Source of the DNA: DASQFQ01 sp963802905
GTDB taxonomy: Bacteria > Actinomycetota > Thermoleophilia > Solirubrobacterales > Solirubrobacteraceae
NCBI GenBank assembly: GCA_963802905.1
Contig: CAWDKH010000004.1
Span: 310,001-374,000 of the forward strand
DNA: 64,000 nucleotides
Reading direction: 5' to 3'
The position numbers were made by a program, and so were the translations under genes. The notes under the pieces were generated by a model. It did no database searches and was not told the origin of the DNA. It saw only the letters and a program-made list of their open reading frames with translations. Shown here one piece after another: positions 8,133 to 16,574 of this stretch (the stretch's first letter is position 1; each line of letters begins with the position of its first letter).

Positions 8133-9517
8133 CCGCGATCAAGAAGAATCTCGGGAACTTTGCCGCGATCATCGGCCTGATCATCGTCGCCGCGGGCGTG
8201 TCGCTGTACATCCTCGATCAGCAGCGGCTGCGGATCCCGTTCTTCGAGCCCAAGCCCTACCAGCTCAAGGCCGAGTTCTCGACCGCGCAGGCCGTGGTCG
8301 CCGGCCAGGGCCAGACGGTGCGCGTCTCCGGCGTGCGCATCGGCGACATCGGCGGCGTCGACCTCAAGAACGGCCACGCCGTGATCAAGATGGACATCGA
8401 CCAGGAGTACAAGGACCTGGTCCACACCAACGCGACCGCGCTGCTGCGGCCCAAGACCGGCCTGAAGGACATGTTCATCGACCTCCAGCCCGGCGGCGGC
8501 GACGCGCCGGTGGCCAAGCGCGGCTTCACGATCCCGATCCGCGCGACGCAGCCCGACGTCAACCCCGACGAGGTGCTCTCGGTGCTCGACACCGACACGC
8601 GCGAGTACCTGCAGCTGCTGGTCAACGGCCTCGGCGGCGGGCTCGAGGGGCGCGGCGGCGACCTGCGCGACCTGTTCGCGCGCTTCGAGCCGACGCACCG
8701 CGACCTCGCGCTCGTCAACGGCGCCGTCGCGACGCGCCGCAAGCAGCTGCGCCATCTCGTCACGTCGCTGAACGTGCTCTCCAAGGAACTGGCGTCGCGC
8801 GACGACGACCTCGCCCAGCTCGTCAACTCCTCCTCGGCGGTGTTCGACTCATTCGCCAAGGAGCAGGCCAACGTCTCCTCCGCGGTCAGCGAGCTGCCGA
8901 GCACGCTGAAGCAGACCACCGACACGCTCGGGCGCGTCCAGACGTTCGCCGAGCTGCTCGGCCCGACGACCGAGAAGCTGCGGCCGGCGGCGCGCGCGCT
9001 CGCCCCCGCCAACGAGGCCGTGCGCCCGTTCGCCCGCGAGGCGACCCCGCAGCTGCGCAAGAGCATCCGGCCGTTCGTCCGCGAGTCGCGCCCGCTCGTG
9101 CGCGACCTGCGACCCGTCTCGACGCAGCTCGCGAAGGCCGGCCCGGACCTGACGCAGGTGGTCTTCCGCTTCAACCGCTTCCTCAACCTGCTCAGCTACA
9201 ACCAGAACGGCAAGGAGGCCCCGGAGAACGCGGCCCGCCAGGAGGGCTACCTGTTCTGGCTGGCCTGGCTGAACCACTCGGCGACCCAGCTGTTCTCGAG
9301 CTCCGACGCCCACGGCACGCTGCGCCCGGTCACGATCGCCGCGCCGTGCGCGACGCTCACGCAGGTGCTGCAGGCGCAGCCCGAGCTCGAGTTCACGTCG
9401 GTGCTGACGCCGCTGCTGACCGACTCGAAGGCGTGCAACGGCGGCACCGACGGCGGCAACCAGCCGGAGCTCCCCGAGCTCCCGGACCTCCCGATCGGCA
9501 AGAAGAAGAAGGGCTGA
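8129..9517 (+). CDS. MCE/MlaD family protein 5 of 6
   Basis: A 462-residue MCE protein starting at a GTG that overlaps the preceding TGA. The anchor is FAAIIGLIIVAAGVSLYIL and the MCE domain spans about residues 44-122 (YQLKAEFSTAQAVVAGQGQ, VRVSGVRIGDI). The middle region holds several RP-x-x-R repeats (RPFAREATPQLRKSIRPF) as in the extended helices of other MCE subunits. The short C-terminal tail is Pro/Glu/Leu-rich and ends in a lysine cluster (GKKKKG). The next gene starts on the last base of its stop codon. Confidence 0.88.
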   Translation: MTAIKKNLGNFAAIIGLIIVAAGVSLYILDQQRLRIPFFEPKPYQLKAEFSTAQAVVAGQGQTVRVSGVRIGDIGGVDLKNGHAVIKMDIDQEYKDLVHTNATALLRPKTGLKDMFIDLQPGGGDAPVAKRGFTIPIRATQPDVNPDEVLSVLDTDTREYLQLLVNGLGGGLEGRGGDLRDLFARFEPTHRDLALVNGAVATRRKQLRHLVTSLNVLSKELASRDDDLAQLVNSSSAVFDSFAKEQANVSSAVSELPSTLKQTTDTLGRVQTFAELLGPTTEKLRPAARALAPANEAVRPFAREATPQLRKSIRPFVRESRPLVRDLRPVSTQLAKAGPDLTQVVFRFNRFLNLLSYNQNGKEAPENAARQEGYLFWLAWLNHSATQLFSSSDAHGTLRPVTIAAPCATLTQVLQAQPELEFTSVLTPLLTDSKACNGGTDGGNQPELPELPDLPIGKKKKG

Positions 9518-10947
9518 TGCAGACTTCAACGCCCTCCTTCTCGCGCGTCCTCGTCATGGTCGTCTTCGCGCTCTCCTGCTTCGGGCTGCTGCTGTTCCTG
9601 TGGCTGTCGTTCGGCGGGCCGATCCCGCTGAAGCCGAAGGGCTACCGCGTCCAGGTCGGCTTCCCCGAGGCGACCCAGCTCGGCCTCGAGGCCGACGTCC
9701 GCGTGGCCGGCGTGTCGGTCGGCAAGCTGCGCAAGAAGACGCTCGACCCCAACTCCAACCGCACGCTCGCCGTGCTCGAGATCGACCGCAAGTTCGCGCC
9801 GCTGAAGACCGACACGAAGGCGACGCTGCGCCAGAAGTCGCTGCTCGGCGAGACCTACGTCGAGCTGACGCCGGGCTCGTCGGAGAAGACGGTGCCCGAG
9901 GGCGGGCGCCTGCCCAACGGCAGCGTCAAGCCGACCGTCGAGCTGGACGAGATCTTCCGCGCGCTCGACCCGCAGACGCGCGCGCAGTTCCGCACCTGGC
10001 AGCAGGACCTCGCCGAGGGCATCCAGGGCCGCGGCCAGGACTTCAACGACGCGCTCGGCACGCTGCCCGGCTTCGCGCACGACGGTGCCGACATCGTCGA
10101 GGTGCTCGACTCGCAGGAGGGCGCGGTCACCGGGCTCGTCAAGAACACCGGCGTGACGTTCGGCGCGCTGACCCAGAACGAGCAGCAGCTCTCGAACCTG
10201 ATCACCTCGGCGGGCCGCGTGTTCGACGCCACCGCTTCGCAGCAGGACAACCTCGCCGAGACGATCAGGATCCTGCCGACATTCCTCGACGAGTCGAAGG
10301 CGACCGTCCAGCGCCTGCGCACGTTCTCGCGTAACACGCAGCCGCTGATCGAGGACCTGCAGCCGGTCGCGCGCGATCTCCAGCCGACGCTGCGCGACGT
10401 ACGCGCGCTCTCACCCGACCTGCGGCGCTTCTTCCACGACCTCGACCCGCTGATCACCGCGAGCCGCACCGGTCTGCCGGCGGGGAGCGAGGTCCTGCGC
10501 GGGCTCAAGCCGACGCTGGCCGAGCTGACCCCGTTCCTGACGCAGATCAACCCGATCCTGCAGTACCTCGAGGCGTCGCAGTTCCAAGTCTCCGACTTCA
10601 TCACCAACGGCGCGGCCGCACTCGCCGACACCGAGCCCTCGACGAGTGGCGGGGTCGGTCACTACCTCCGCCAGTTCGGCCCGCTCGGCGCCGAGAGCCT
10701 CGCGATCCATCGCGAGCGGCTGAAGACGAACCGCGGCAACTCCTACCCCGGCCCGCTCGCGCTGTTCGGCGACCTCGAGGGCAAGGGCATCTTCCCCAAT
10801 TACGACTGCAAGCCGAGCGGCGGCGAAGTCGCGCCCACCGAGGGCAACCCTGGCTGCCGCACCGCCGACCCGCAGGACTTCGTGGCGGGTGCCCAGGGCA
10901 CGTTCCCGCATGTCCACGAGGCGGACTACTCCGCAGGCAAGAAGTAG
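9517..10947 (+). CDS. MCE/MlaD family protein 6 of 6
   Basis: The last MCE subunit, 476 residues. The start ATG shares a base with the previous stop (TGATG). The anchor is VLVMVVFALSCFGLLLFLWLSF and the MCE domain covers about residues 40-120 (YRVQVGFPEATQLGLEADV, GVSVGKL, LLGETYVELTPGS). A long helical region with RDLQPTLRD-type repeats follows. No permease (YrbE/MlaE) or ATPase (MlaF) gene lies next to the set on either side within the window, so the energising parts must be encoded elsewhere. Confidence 0.88.
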   Translation: MQTSTPSFSRVLVMVVFALSCFGLLLFLWLSFGGPIPLKPKGYRVQVGFPEATQLGLEADVRVAGVSVGKLRKKTLDPNSNRTLAVLEIDRKFAPLKTDTKATLRQKSLLGETYVELTPGSSEKTVPEGGRLPNGSVKPTVELDEIFRALDPQTRAQFRTWQQDLAEGIQGRGQDFNDALGTLPGFAHDGADIVEVLDSQEGAVTGLVKNTGVTFGALTQNEQQLSNLITSAGRVFDATASQQDNLAETIRILPTFLDESKATVQRLRTFSRNTQPLIEDLQPVARDLQPTLRDVRALSPDLRRFFHDLDPLITASRTGLPAGSEVLRGLKPTLAELTPFLTQINPILQYLEASQFQVSDFITNGAAALADTEPSTSGGVGHYLRQFGPLGAESLAIHRERLKTNRGNSYPGPLALFGDLEGKGIFPNYDCKPSGGEVAPTEGNPGCRTADPQDFVAGAQGTFPHVHEADYSAGKK

Positions 10948-10970
10948 CCGCGGCGCCGCTTAAGCGGCTT
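10944..10970. terminator. hairpin between convergent MCE operon and HxlR gene
   Basis: AGCCGC pairs with GCGGCT over a 12-base loop, flanked by AGAAG and CTTCT that extend the stem past one bulge. It starts just before the stop of the last MCE gene and ends just inside the convergent HxlR gene, so it could terminate both. There is no clear T tract on the plus strand. Confidence 0.4.
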
Positions 10971-11697
10971 CTGCGTGACTGCGCGCCGCGGCGTCGGCGA
11001 AGCCCGTGAGGAGCCCGTCGGCGAGCTTGCGGTTGCCGTCGAACTCGAGGTCGTCGAGGTCGCCCTCGGGGCCGAGCGCGCGCACCCATGCCGCGACGCT
11101 CCCGCGGACGGTGGCGGTCGGCGTGCCCTCGCGCTCGCGCTCTGCGATCTCGACGCTGCCGTCGCGCATCGTGACGAGGTAGCGGCGCTCGGGCGCCTCA
11201 CCCTCGGCGTCGACGATGAGCTCGACTGCGCCTTCGAGGCCGGCGGGCGGCTCGAGAAGTCCGGGAGCGAGGCGGAAGATCGCGCCGACGTTGACGTCCT
11301 CGCCCGCGCGTGGTGCGGTCCACGTCCAGTCGTAGCCCCACTGGGCGAGCGCGCCGAGCACGGGCATCAGCTCGCGCGAGCGCTCGGTCAGCTCGTAGTC
11401 GACGCGCGGCGGTACCTCGCGGTAGCGCTGGCGTGTGAGCAGGCCGTCGGCGACCATGCGGTTGAGGCGCGAGCGCAGCTGCTCGGTCGAAATGCCGGGC
11501 AGCACGCGCTGCAGCTCGACGAAACGACGAGGGCCTGCGGCGAGGTCGCGGATGATGAGCAACGTCCACTTGTCGCCGACCAGATCGAGGGCCCGTGCAT
11601 CTGGGGACCACTGGTCATACGGATGACGCTTGGGGGGAGGCGCAGCCGGGATGAGAGGACTCCGGTTTTCGGCAGTAGTGCTGGAGAAACCCAGCAT
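10960..11697 (-). CDS. HxlR-type transcriptional regulator with C-terminal SCP2-like domain
   Basis: The winged-helix HxlR core occupies about residues 30-115 (LVGDKWTLLIIRDLAAGPRRFVEL, STEQLRSRLNRMVADGLL, YELTERS). The C-terminal 110 residues resemble a sterol-carrier/SCP2-like fold, an arrangement common in actinobacterial HxlR proteins. It converges on the MCE operon. Its target is not evident, although the divergent DsbA-like gene starts 136 bases away and is a natural candidate. The first 25 residues look unstructured, so the true start could be a little further in. Confidence 0.82.
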   Translation of the reverse strand: MLGFSSTTAENRSPLIPAAPPPKRHPYDQWSPDARALDLVGDKWTLLIIRDLAAGPRRFVELQRVLPGISTEQLRSRLNRMVADGLLTRQRYREVPPRVDYELTERSRELMPVLGALAQWGYDWTWTAPRAGEDVNVGAIFRLAPGLLEPPAGLEGAVELIVDAEGEAPERRYLVTMRDGSVEIAEREREGTPTATVRGSVAAWVRALGPEGDLDDLEFDGNRKLADGLLTGFADAAARSHAEAA

Positions 11698-11833
11698 ACC
11701 GGTCTTCGCTCATTTGGCATACCACTAACTTGCCGCCAGTTCTCTGTTAGCGCGACGTTGGACCCATCAGGCAGGAGGTCAGCCGCAAGACGCGGTCCTC
11801 ACTATCGAACCGCAGAAAGCCGAAGAAGGGGCA

Positions 11834-12490
11834 ATGGGTCAAGTCATCGATCTCGCACAGCGCAGGGATGCTGCTCAGCGCAAGACGCGCAGGCGCGAGC
11901 CACTCCGGGCACAGCTGTTCTTCGATCTCGCATGCCCGTTCACGTATCTCGCGATCGAGCGCGTCGAGCGCGCGTTCCCGCAGGTGACGTGGACCGCGAC
12001 CTCGTCCGAGACGCTGCAGCGACGCCGCCTGGCCGACGACCCTGATGGTGTCGATCTTGTGCGCGCCGCGGCGGAGCGACGCGCCGCCCAGCTGCGTCTT
12101 CCATTGGTCTGGCCGGAGCACTTCCCACGTGAGGTACCGGCGGCCATGCGCGCCGCCGCGTACGCGTCCGAGCAGGGGCGCGGCGGCGAGTTCGTCCTGG
12201 CCGCGGGCCGGCTCGCGTTCGCCGGCGGCTTCGACCTCGACGACCCGGAGATCCTGGCCGAGGCGGCGGCTGCCGCCGGCATCCCGCTCGAGGACTGCCT
12301 GCACGCCGCGGGCGACTTCGGACGCGACGGCGTTGCGGAGGAGGTCGGCCGCAGGCTGCTGGCGGCGGGAGCCGACCGGCTGCCGGTGCTGCGGGTCGGC
12401 CGGTCGCTGTTCTGGGGCGAGCAGAAGGTCGGTGCTGCGGCGGCGTCGGTGCGCCAGTCCACCCCGGCGCTCGCGCGCCGGGGCATCTAG
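11834..12490 (+). CDS. DsbA-fold oxidoreductase / 2-hydroxychromene-2-carboxylate isomerase-like protein
   Basis: A 218-residue thioredoxin-fold protein. Its active-site segment FFDLACPFTYLAIERV (about residue 30) has the place and shape of the S-P-x-S-Y motif of HCCA isomerases, with a single cysteine and no CxxC. The C-terminal V-L-R-V-G-R-S-L-F-W-G-E segment is typical of this group. It would act on small thiol or glutathione/mycothiol-linked substrates. It is divergent from the HxlR regulator, which may control it. Confidence 0.75.
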   Translation: MGQVIDLAQRRDAAQRKTRRREPLRAQLFFDLACPFTYLAIERVERAFPQVTWTATSSETLQRRRLADDPDGVDLVRAAAERRAAQLRLPLVWPEHFPREVPAAMRAAAYASEQGRGGEFVLAAGRLAFAGGFDLDDPEILAEAAAAAGIPLEDCLHAAGDFGRDGVAEEVGRRLLAAGADRLPVLRVGRSLFWGEQKVGAAAASVRQSTPALARRGI

Positions 12491-12499
12491 CTCGCTGCT

Positions 12500-12682
12500 C
12501 TACGGGCTGACGAGACCCGCGAGGATCTGCGCGTTCATCGCGTCGACCGTGTCAGGACGCTCGGCGTCGTCCTCGATCGGCGCGAGGCTCGCCCACGCGT
12601 AGTCGGTCTCGTTGAGAAGCAGGTCAAGATCCGCATAGGGCGTGTGGCTGCCCGGGATGACCGTGATCTGAGGTTCGTCCAT
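12500..12682 (-). CDS. small acidic hypothetical protein
   Basis: A 60-residue acidic protein (begins MDEPQITVIPGSH, ends ILAGLVSP) with no recognised domain. The start at 12682 is chosen because the upstream in-frame part is Arg-rich and unlike the rest. It is divergent from the TPP enzyme, and the intervening 83 bases hold the C6/G6 palindrome, so both genes may share one operator. It may simply be a chance reading frame. Confidence 0.45.
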   Translation of the reverse strand: MDEPQITVIPGSHTPYADLDLLLNETDYAWASLAPIEDDAERPDTVDAMNAQILAGLVSP

Positions 12683-12735
12683 GTCCGTGACGCTAGAACC
12701 GCGTCTGCCGATTCGCACGGGCTGTGCGGGGTCGG

Positions 12736-12753
12736 ACCCCCCGACCGGGGGGT
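12736..12753. promoter_or_regulatory. ACCCCCC-N4-GGGGGGT palindrome upstream of the TPP enzyme
   Basis: A perfect 7-bp inverted repeat with a GACC spacer, ending 12 bases before the ATG of the TPP enzyme. The same arms with an ATAT spacer occur at 14672-14689. GC-rich palindromes of this kind are known for CsoR-family repressors, so an operator is plausible. As RNA it would form a very stable hairpin next to the start codon. Confidence 0.45.
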
Positions 12754-12765
12754 AGATTCCGCCGC

Positions 12766-14391
12766 ATGACGACGGAGACGACCGCTGTTCACGGGGGCCG
12801 CCTGGTCGCCCGCCGCCTCGCCGCCCACGGGGTCACCAAGCTGTTCACGCTCTCGGGCGGGCACCTCTTCTCGGTCTACGACGGCTGCCGCGAGGAGGGC
12901 ATCGACATCGTCGATGTCCGCCACGAGTCGTGCGCGGCGTTCGCGGCCGAGGGGTGGGCGAAGGTCACGCGCACGCCCGGTGTGTGCGCGCTCACCGCGG
13001 GGCCGGGGGTGACCAACGGGATGAGCGCACTCGGGTCGGCGCTGCAGAACCACTCGCCGATGCTGGTGCTCGGCGGCCGCGCGCCGGCGATGCGCTGGGG
13101 CCAGGGCTCGCTGCAGGAGATCGACCACGTGCCGTTCGTGCGGCCGCTCACGCGCTTCGCCGCGACCGCGGGCTCGACGGCCGAGATCCCTGCGCTGATC
13201 GACGAGGCGTGGGAGGCCGCGGTCCGCCCGCACTCCGGCCCGGCGTTCGTCGACCTGCCGCTCGACCATGTGTTCATGGAGGCCGACGACGAGCGTGGCG
13301 ACGAGGAGCCGCCCGTGCGCCCGGCGCCGCCGGTGCCGGACCTCGCGCGCGCGCTCACGCTGCTCGCCGAGGCCGAGCGGCCGGTGATCATGGCCGGCAC
13401 GAACCTCTACTGGGGGCACGGCGAGGACGCGCTGCGCGCGCTCGTCGAGGCGCGCGGGATCCCGGTCTTCCTCAACGGGCTCGCGCGCGGGTGCATCCCC
13501 GCCGACCACGACCTGTTCTTCTCTCGCGCGCGCAGCACCGCGCTCAAGGGCGCCGACGTCGCGCTCGTCGTCGGTGTGCCGATGGACTTCCGGCTCGGCT
13601 TCGGCAAGTCGTTCGGCGAGGACACCGAGATCGTGGTGATCGACGTCGCCGAGCCGGAGCGCGATCACCCGCGCGAGGTGGCCGACGAGCTCTACGGCGA
13701 CGTCGCGACGATCCTCTCCGGACTTGCCGAGGGGAGCGGCCCCGACACCCGTGAGTGGGTCGAGACGATCCGTGCGGCGGAGCGCGAGAAGCGCGAGGCC
13801 GAGCGCGAGCTGCGCGAGGACGGGCGCTCGCCGCTGCACCCGATGCGGCTGTACGCGGAGCTCGGCGAGGTGCTCGACCGCGATGCGATCGTGATCGGCG
13901 ACGGCGGCGACTTCGTCTCCTACGCCGGCCGCGTGATCGACTCCTACGCGCCGGGCTGCTGGCTCGACCCCGGCCCGTTCGGCTGCCTCGGCTCGGGCCC
14001 CGGCTACGCGCTCGCCGCGAAGCTCGCTCATCCGCACCGCCAGGTCGTGCTGCTGCTCGGCGACGGCGCCTTCGGCTTCTCCGGGATGGAGTACGACACG
14101 CTTGCGCGCCACGGCGTGAACGTCGTCGGCGTGATGGGCAACAACGGGATCTGGGGGCTCGAGAAGCACCCGATGGAGTTCCTCTACGGCTACTCGGTCG
14201 CCGCCGACCTTCGGCCGGAGACGCGCTACGACCAGGTCGTCGAGGCGCTCGGCGGCTACGGCGAGCTCGTGCGCAAGCCGGCCGAGCTGCAGCCGGCGCT
14301 CGTGCGCGCGTTCGAGTCGGGCAAGCCGGCCCTGGTCAACGTGCTGACGGACCCGACGGTGGCCTACCCGAGGTCGTCCAACCTCGCGTAA
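12766..14391 (+). CDS. thiamine-pyrophosphate enzyme, acetolactate synthase-like
   Basis: A 541-residue TPP enzyme of the acetohydroxyacid synthase/oxalyl-CoA decarboxylase superfamily. The N-terminal domain carries the catalytic glutamate (RHESCAAFAAEGWAK) and the TAGPGVTNG loop. A middle nucleotide-binding-type domain follows (RPVIMAGTNLYWG). The C-terminal domain holds the TPP/Mg motif GDGAFGFSGMEYDTL ending in GNN about 20 residues later. No ilvN-like small subunit is nearby, so a role outside branched-chain amino-acid synthesis, as a 2-oxoacid decarboxylase or ligase, is possible. The ATG was chosen because the upstream in-frame codons read through the palindrome. Confidence 0.85.
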   Translation: MTTETTAVHGGRLVARRLAAHGVTKLFTLSGGHLFSVYDGCREEGIDIVDVRHESCAAFAAEGWAKVTRTPGVCALTAGPGVTNGMSALGSALQNHSPMLVLGGRAPAMRWGQGSLQEIDHVPFVRPLTRFAATAGSTAEIPALIDEAWEAAVRPHSGPAFVDLPLDHVFMEADDERGDEEPPVRPAPPVPDLARALTLLAEAERPVIMAGTNLYWGHGEDALRALVEARGIPVFLNGLARGCIPADHDLFFSRARSTALKGADVALVVGVPMDFRLGFGKSFGEDTEIVVIDVAEPERDHPREVADELYGDVATILSGLAEGSGPDTREWVETIRAAEREKREAERELREDGRSPLHPMRLYAELGEVLDRDAIVIGDGGDFVSYAGRVIDSYAPGCWLDPGPFGCLGSGPGYALAAKLAHPHRQVVLLLGDGAFGFSGMEYDTLARHGVNVVGVMGNNGIWGLEKHPMEFLYGYSVAADLRPETRYDQVVEALGGYGELVRKPAELQPALVRAFESGKPALVNVLTDPTVAYPRSSNLA

Positions 14392-14433
14392 GGCCGGCGC
14401 CGCCCTTTGGCGGCACCCGAACAAACCCCCTCA

Positions 14434-14471
14434 AAAACGAGAAGCCGCCCGCGGCGGGGGCGGGCGGCTTC
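14434..14471 (-). terminator. strong intrinsic terminator, minus strand
   Basis: GAAGCCGCCCGC pairs with GCGGGCGGCTTC (12 bp, short loop). On the minus strand it is followed by a T tract (the AAAAA at 14434-14438 on the plus strand). It would end a transcript coming from the right, either ppx read-through or the possible RNA just upstream. The hairpin may also serve the convergent TPP gene. Confidence 0.7.
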
Positions 14472-14640
14472 ACGGTTGGCCCCGTCAGGACGGGCAGGGG
14501 TACGTGCCTTGGGGGGCCTATTGGGTGGCCCGAACGGCGGGAGGCGCCGTTGATGCGGCATCGCCCGGGCCTATGCGTCAGCGGACGGCGGCGGGAGGCA
14601 CGACCGCCCTTACTGACCGCACGATTCTCTTCCTGTCGTC
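14441..14640 (-). ncRNA. possible structured RNA ending in an intrinsic terminator
   Basis: This 300-base gap has no credible reading frame but is rich in stems on the minus strand. One is AACGGCG/CGCCGTT closing a CCTCC loop (14533-14551). Another is GGCGG/CCGCC with a C-rich loop (around 14587-14612). GGCCCG/CGGGCC encloses the first, and GTCAG/CTGAC encloses the second. The motif GCCTCCCGCC occurs twice, and a run of six C follows. The layout, C-rich loops then terminator, recalls actinobacterial 6C-type RNAs. I cannot confirm membership and see no clear promoter. Confidence 0.3.
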
Positions 14641-14671
14641 GCAGCGGCAGCAATCAAACAAACGTCCAGAA

Positions 14672-14689
14672 ACCCCCCATATGGGGGGT
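14672..14689. promoter_or_regulatory. ACCCCCC-N4-GGGGGGT palindrome after ppx
   Basis: Perfect 7-bp arms around ATAT, nested within a second inverted repeat ACGTCCA/TGGACGT (14662-14702). It starts two bases beyond the ppx stop, so it could be a terminator hairpin (followed by TTTC on the minus strand). It could also be the partner of the identical-arm palindrome at 12736, i.e. an operator. Confidence 0.45.
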
Positions 14690-14690
14690 A

Positions 14691-15617
14691 TCAATTGGAC
14701 GTGGTGGACCGTCCTGTCTCACCCGCTGCTCCCCAGAGGATGTCGCGATCCGACGCTTCCACGCCATCGAGCTCGAATGCAGCCAGGGCGCGAATCAGCA
14801 CCACCACGCCGGCCACGATCGTTGGCGCTCGGTCAGGGTCCAGACCAGGTACCGCACGCCGCTGCTCCAGCGGGATCGCGGCCAGCTCGTCGAGCATGGC
14901 GCGCAGGCGCTCCGCAGACAGCCGGTGACCCTCGACGTCGAGCCCTTCGGCGCCCAGATCGATGCCGGCGGACTGCGTGGCGGTGCCCGCCACGGCGACC
15001 GCGGCGGTGACCCGCTCGCGCTCGCGCGCGGGGACCGCGTCGGCGATCGTGCGCTCCACCTCGGCGGCGAGCGCCGCGAGCTCCTCGGGCGCCGGCGGGT
15101 CGGAGTGCAGGTGGCGCTCGGAGTGGCGCACGACGCCGATCTGGGTGGAGACGTGGAAGGCGACCTCGCCCGCCTCGCCGATCACGAGCTCGGTCGAGCC
15201 GCCGCCGATGTCGATCACGAGCAGCCGTTCGCCGGCGGGCGCGTGGCGCGCGGTCGTCGCGCCGAGGTAGGTGAGGCGCGCCTCCTCGTCGCCATCGAGG
15301 ATGCGAGCGTCGAAGCCGAAGCGGGTGCGCACCGCGTCGGCGAACGCCGCGCCGTTGGACGCGTCGCGGACGGCGGAGGTCAGGACCGCGGTGGTGCGCT
15401 CGGCGCCGAGCTCGGCAATCGCCTCGGCGTACTGCTCGAGCACGTCGAGCACGCGCTGCCGCGGCGCCTCGCCGAGCGCGCCGCTGGCGTCGACCCCCTC
15501 GCCGAGCCGGGTGACGACCGAGCGGCGCTCGACCTCGGTCAGCTCGCCGGGCTCGACGTCGGCGACCAGCAGCCGCGTCGAGTTGCTGCCGATGTCGACG
15601 ACCGCGACGCGGGTCAG
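14691..15617 (-). CDS. ppx: exopolyphosphatase (Ppx/GppA family)
   Basis: Hydrolyses terminal phosphates of polyphosphate or pppGpp. The ASKHA ATPase fold is marked by VAVVDIGSNSTRLLVADV at the N-terminus, the second phosphate loop LLVIDIGGGSTELVIGE (about residue 130), and AVAVAGTATQSA. The length of 308 residues fits the short actinobacterial Ppx form. No ATG, GTG or TTG precedes the first strand; the best start is a CTG that overlaps the stop of the upstream dehydrogenase (CTGA), implying translational coupling. The C-terminus (ASDRDILWGAA) is intact. Confidence 0.85.
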   Translation of the reverse strand: MTRVAVVDIGSNSTRLLVADVEPGELTEVERRSVVTRLGEGVDASGALGEAPRQRVLDVLEQYAEAIAELGAERTTAVLTSAVRDASNGAAFADAVRTRFGFDARILDGDEEARLTYLGATTARHAPAGERLLVIDIGGGSTELVIGEAGEVAFHVSTQIGVVRHSERHLHSDPPAPEELAALAAEVERTIADAVPARERERVTAAVAVAGTATQSAGIDLGAEGLDVEGHRLSAERLRAMLDELAAIPLEQRRAVPGLDPDRAPTIVAGVVVLIRALAAFELDGVEASDRDILWGAAGETGRSTTSN

Positions 15618-16538
15618 TTGGCCTGGTGCGGCATCGGCTCGCCGGCGAGCGCGGCGAGCAGGTTGTCGACGGCGAGCTCGGTCATCTTGTGGCGCGTCCG
15701 CACGGTTGCCGAGCCGATGTGGGGCACCACGAGCAGGTTCGGCGCGCGCAGCAGCGGGTGGTCGGCGGGCAGGGGCTCGGGGTCGGTGACGTCGAGCGCG
15801 GCGCCGCCGATCGCCCGCTCGTGCAGCGCGCGCTCGAGTGCGCGCGGGGTCGACGATCGGGCCGCGGGCGGTGTTGACGAGCAGCGCGGTCGGCTTCATG
15901 CGCTCGAGCGCGGCCGAGTCGATCAGGTGGTGCGTGTCGGGCGTGAGCGGACAGTGGAGGCTGACGAAGTCCGAGCGCTCGAGCAGCTCCTCCAGCGCCA
16001 CGCCGCCGGAGCCGGACGTGTGGAGCACCTCCATCCCGAAGCCCTCGGCGCGCCGCGCGACCGCCTGGCCGATGCGGCCGAAGCCGACGATGCCGAGCGT
16101 CGCGCCCGTCACCTCGGCGCCGAGGTTGCGGTCGGGCTCGAACGTCACCCACTGCCCCTCGCGGACGTCGCGCTCGCCCTCGGGCAGCCGTCGCGCGAGC
16201 GCGAGCAACAGCGCGAAGGCGAGGTCGGCAGTGGCGTCGGTGAGCACGTCGGGCGTGTTGCCGACGGGGATGCCGCGGCGCGTCGCGGCCTCGAGGTCGA
16301 CGTTGTCGGTGCCGACCGCGTAGTTCGAGATCGCGCGCAGCTCGGGGGCGGAATCCAGCAGCGCCTCGTCGACGGTGTCCGTGAGCAGACTCAGCAGCCC
16401 TTCGACGTTCGAGACGTGCTCACGCAGCTCGTCCGGGGTGGGCGGCAGGCGGTGCGGCCACACCTCGACGTCGTGTTCGGCGATCAAGCGGTCGAGCGCG
16501 GGACCGGGGATGCGGCGGGTGACGAAGCAGCGGGCCAT
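15614..16538 (-). CDS. D-2-hydroxyacid dehydrogenase (glyoxylate/hydroxypyruvate reductase type), one frameshift
   Basis: NAD(P)-dependent reductase of 2-oxoacids, about 307 residues once corrected. Visible signatures are the Rossmann motif LGIVGFGRIGQAVARR, the catalytic Arg in LVNTARGPIVD, the Glu in TDPEPLP, and the catalytic His in VVPHIGSATV. An extra base near 15848 (GCGCGCACTCGAG where GCGGCACTCGAG is expected) shifts the frame after IVDPA. The last 75 residues continue perfectly in the new frame, so a sequence error is likelier than true decay. It lies upstream of ppx and overlaps its proposed start. Confidence 0.83.
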
Positions 16539-16574
16539 TGCCAGCTGCCGCATTCTGGTCATTAGGGTGCGCGC

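Noticed and set aside
12736..12753. Riboswitch upstream of the TPP enzyme
   Set aside because: Only a simple palindrome is present; none of the conserved TPP-riboswitch words is seen and the leader is too short.
14336..14653. Minus-strand frame of about 105 codons over the terminator and stem-loop region
   Set aside because: Low-complexity Pro/Arg translation across an intrinsic terminator; better explained as non-coding.
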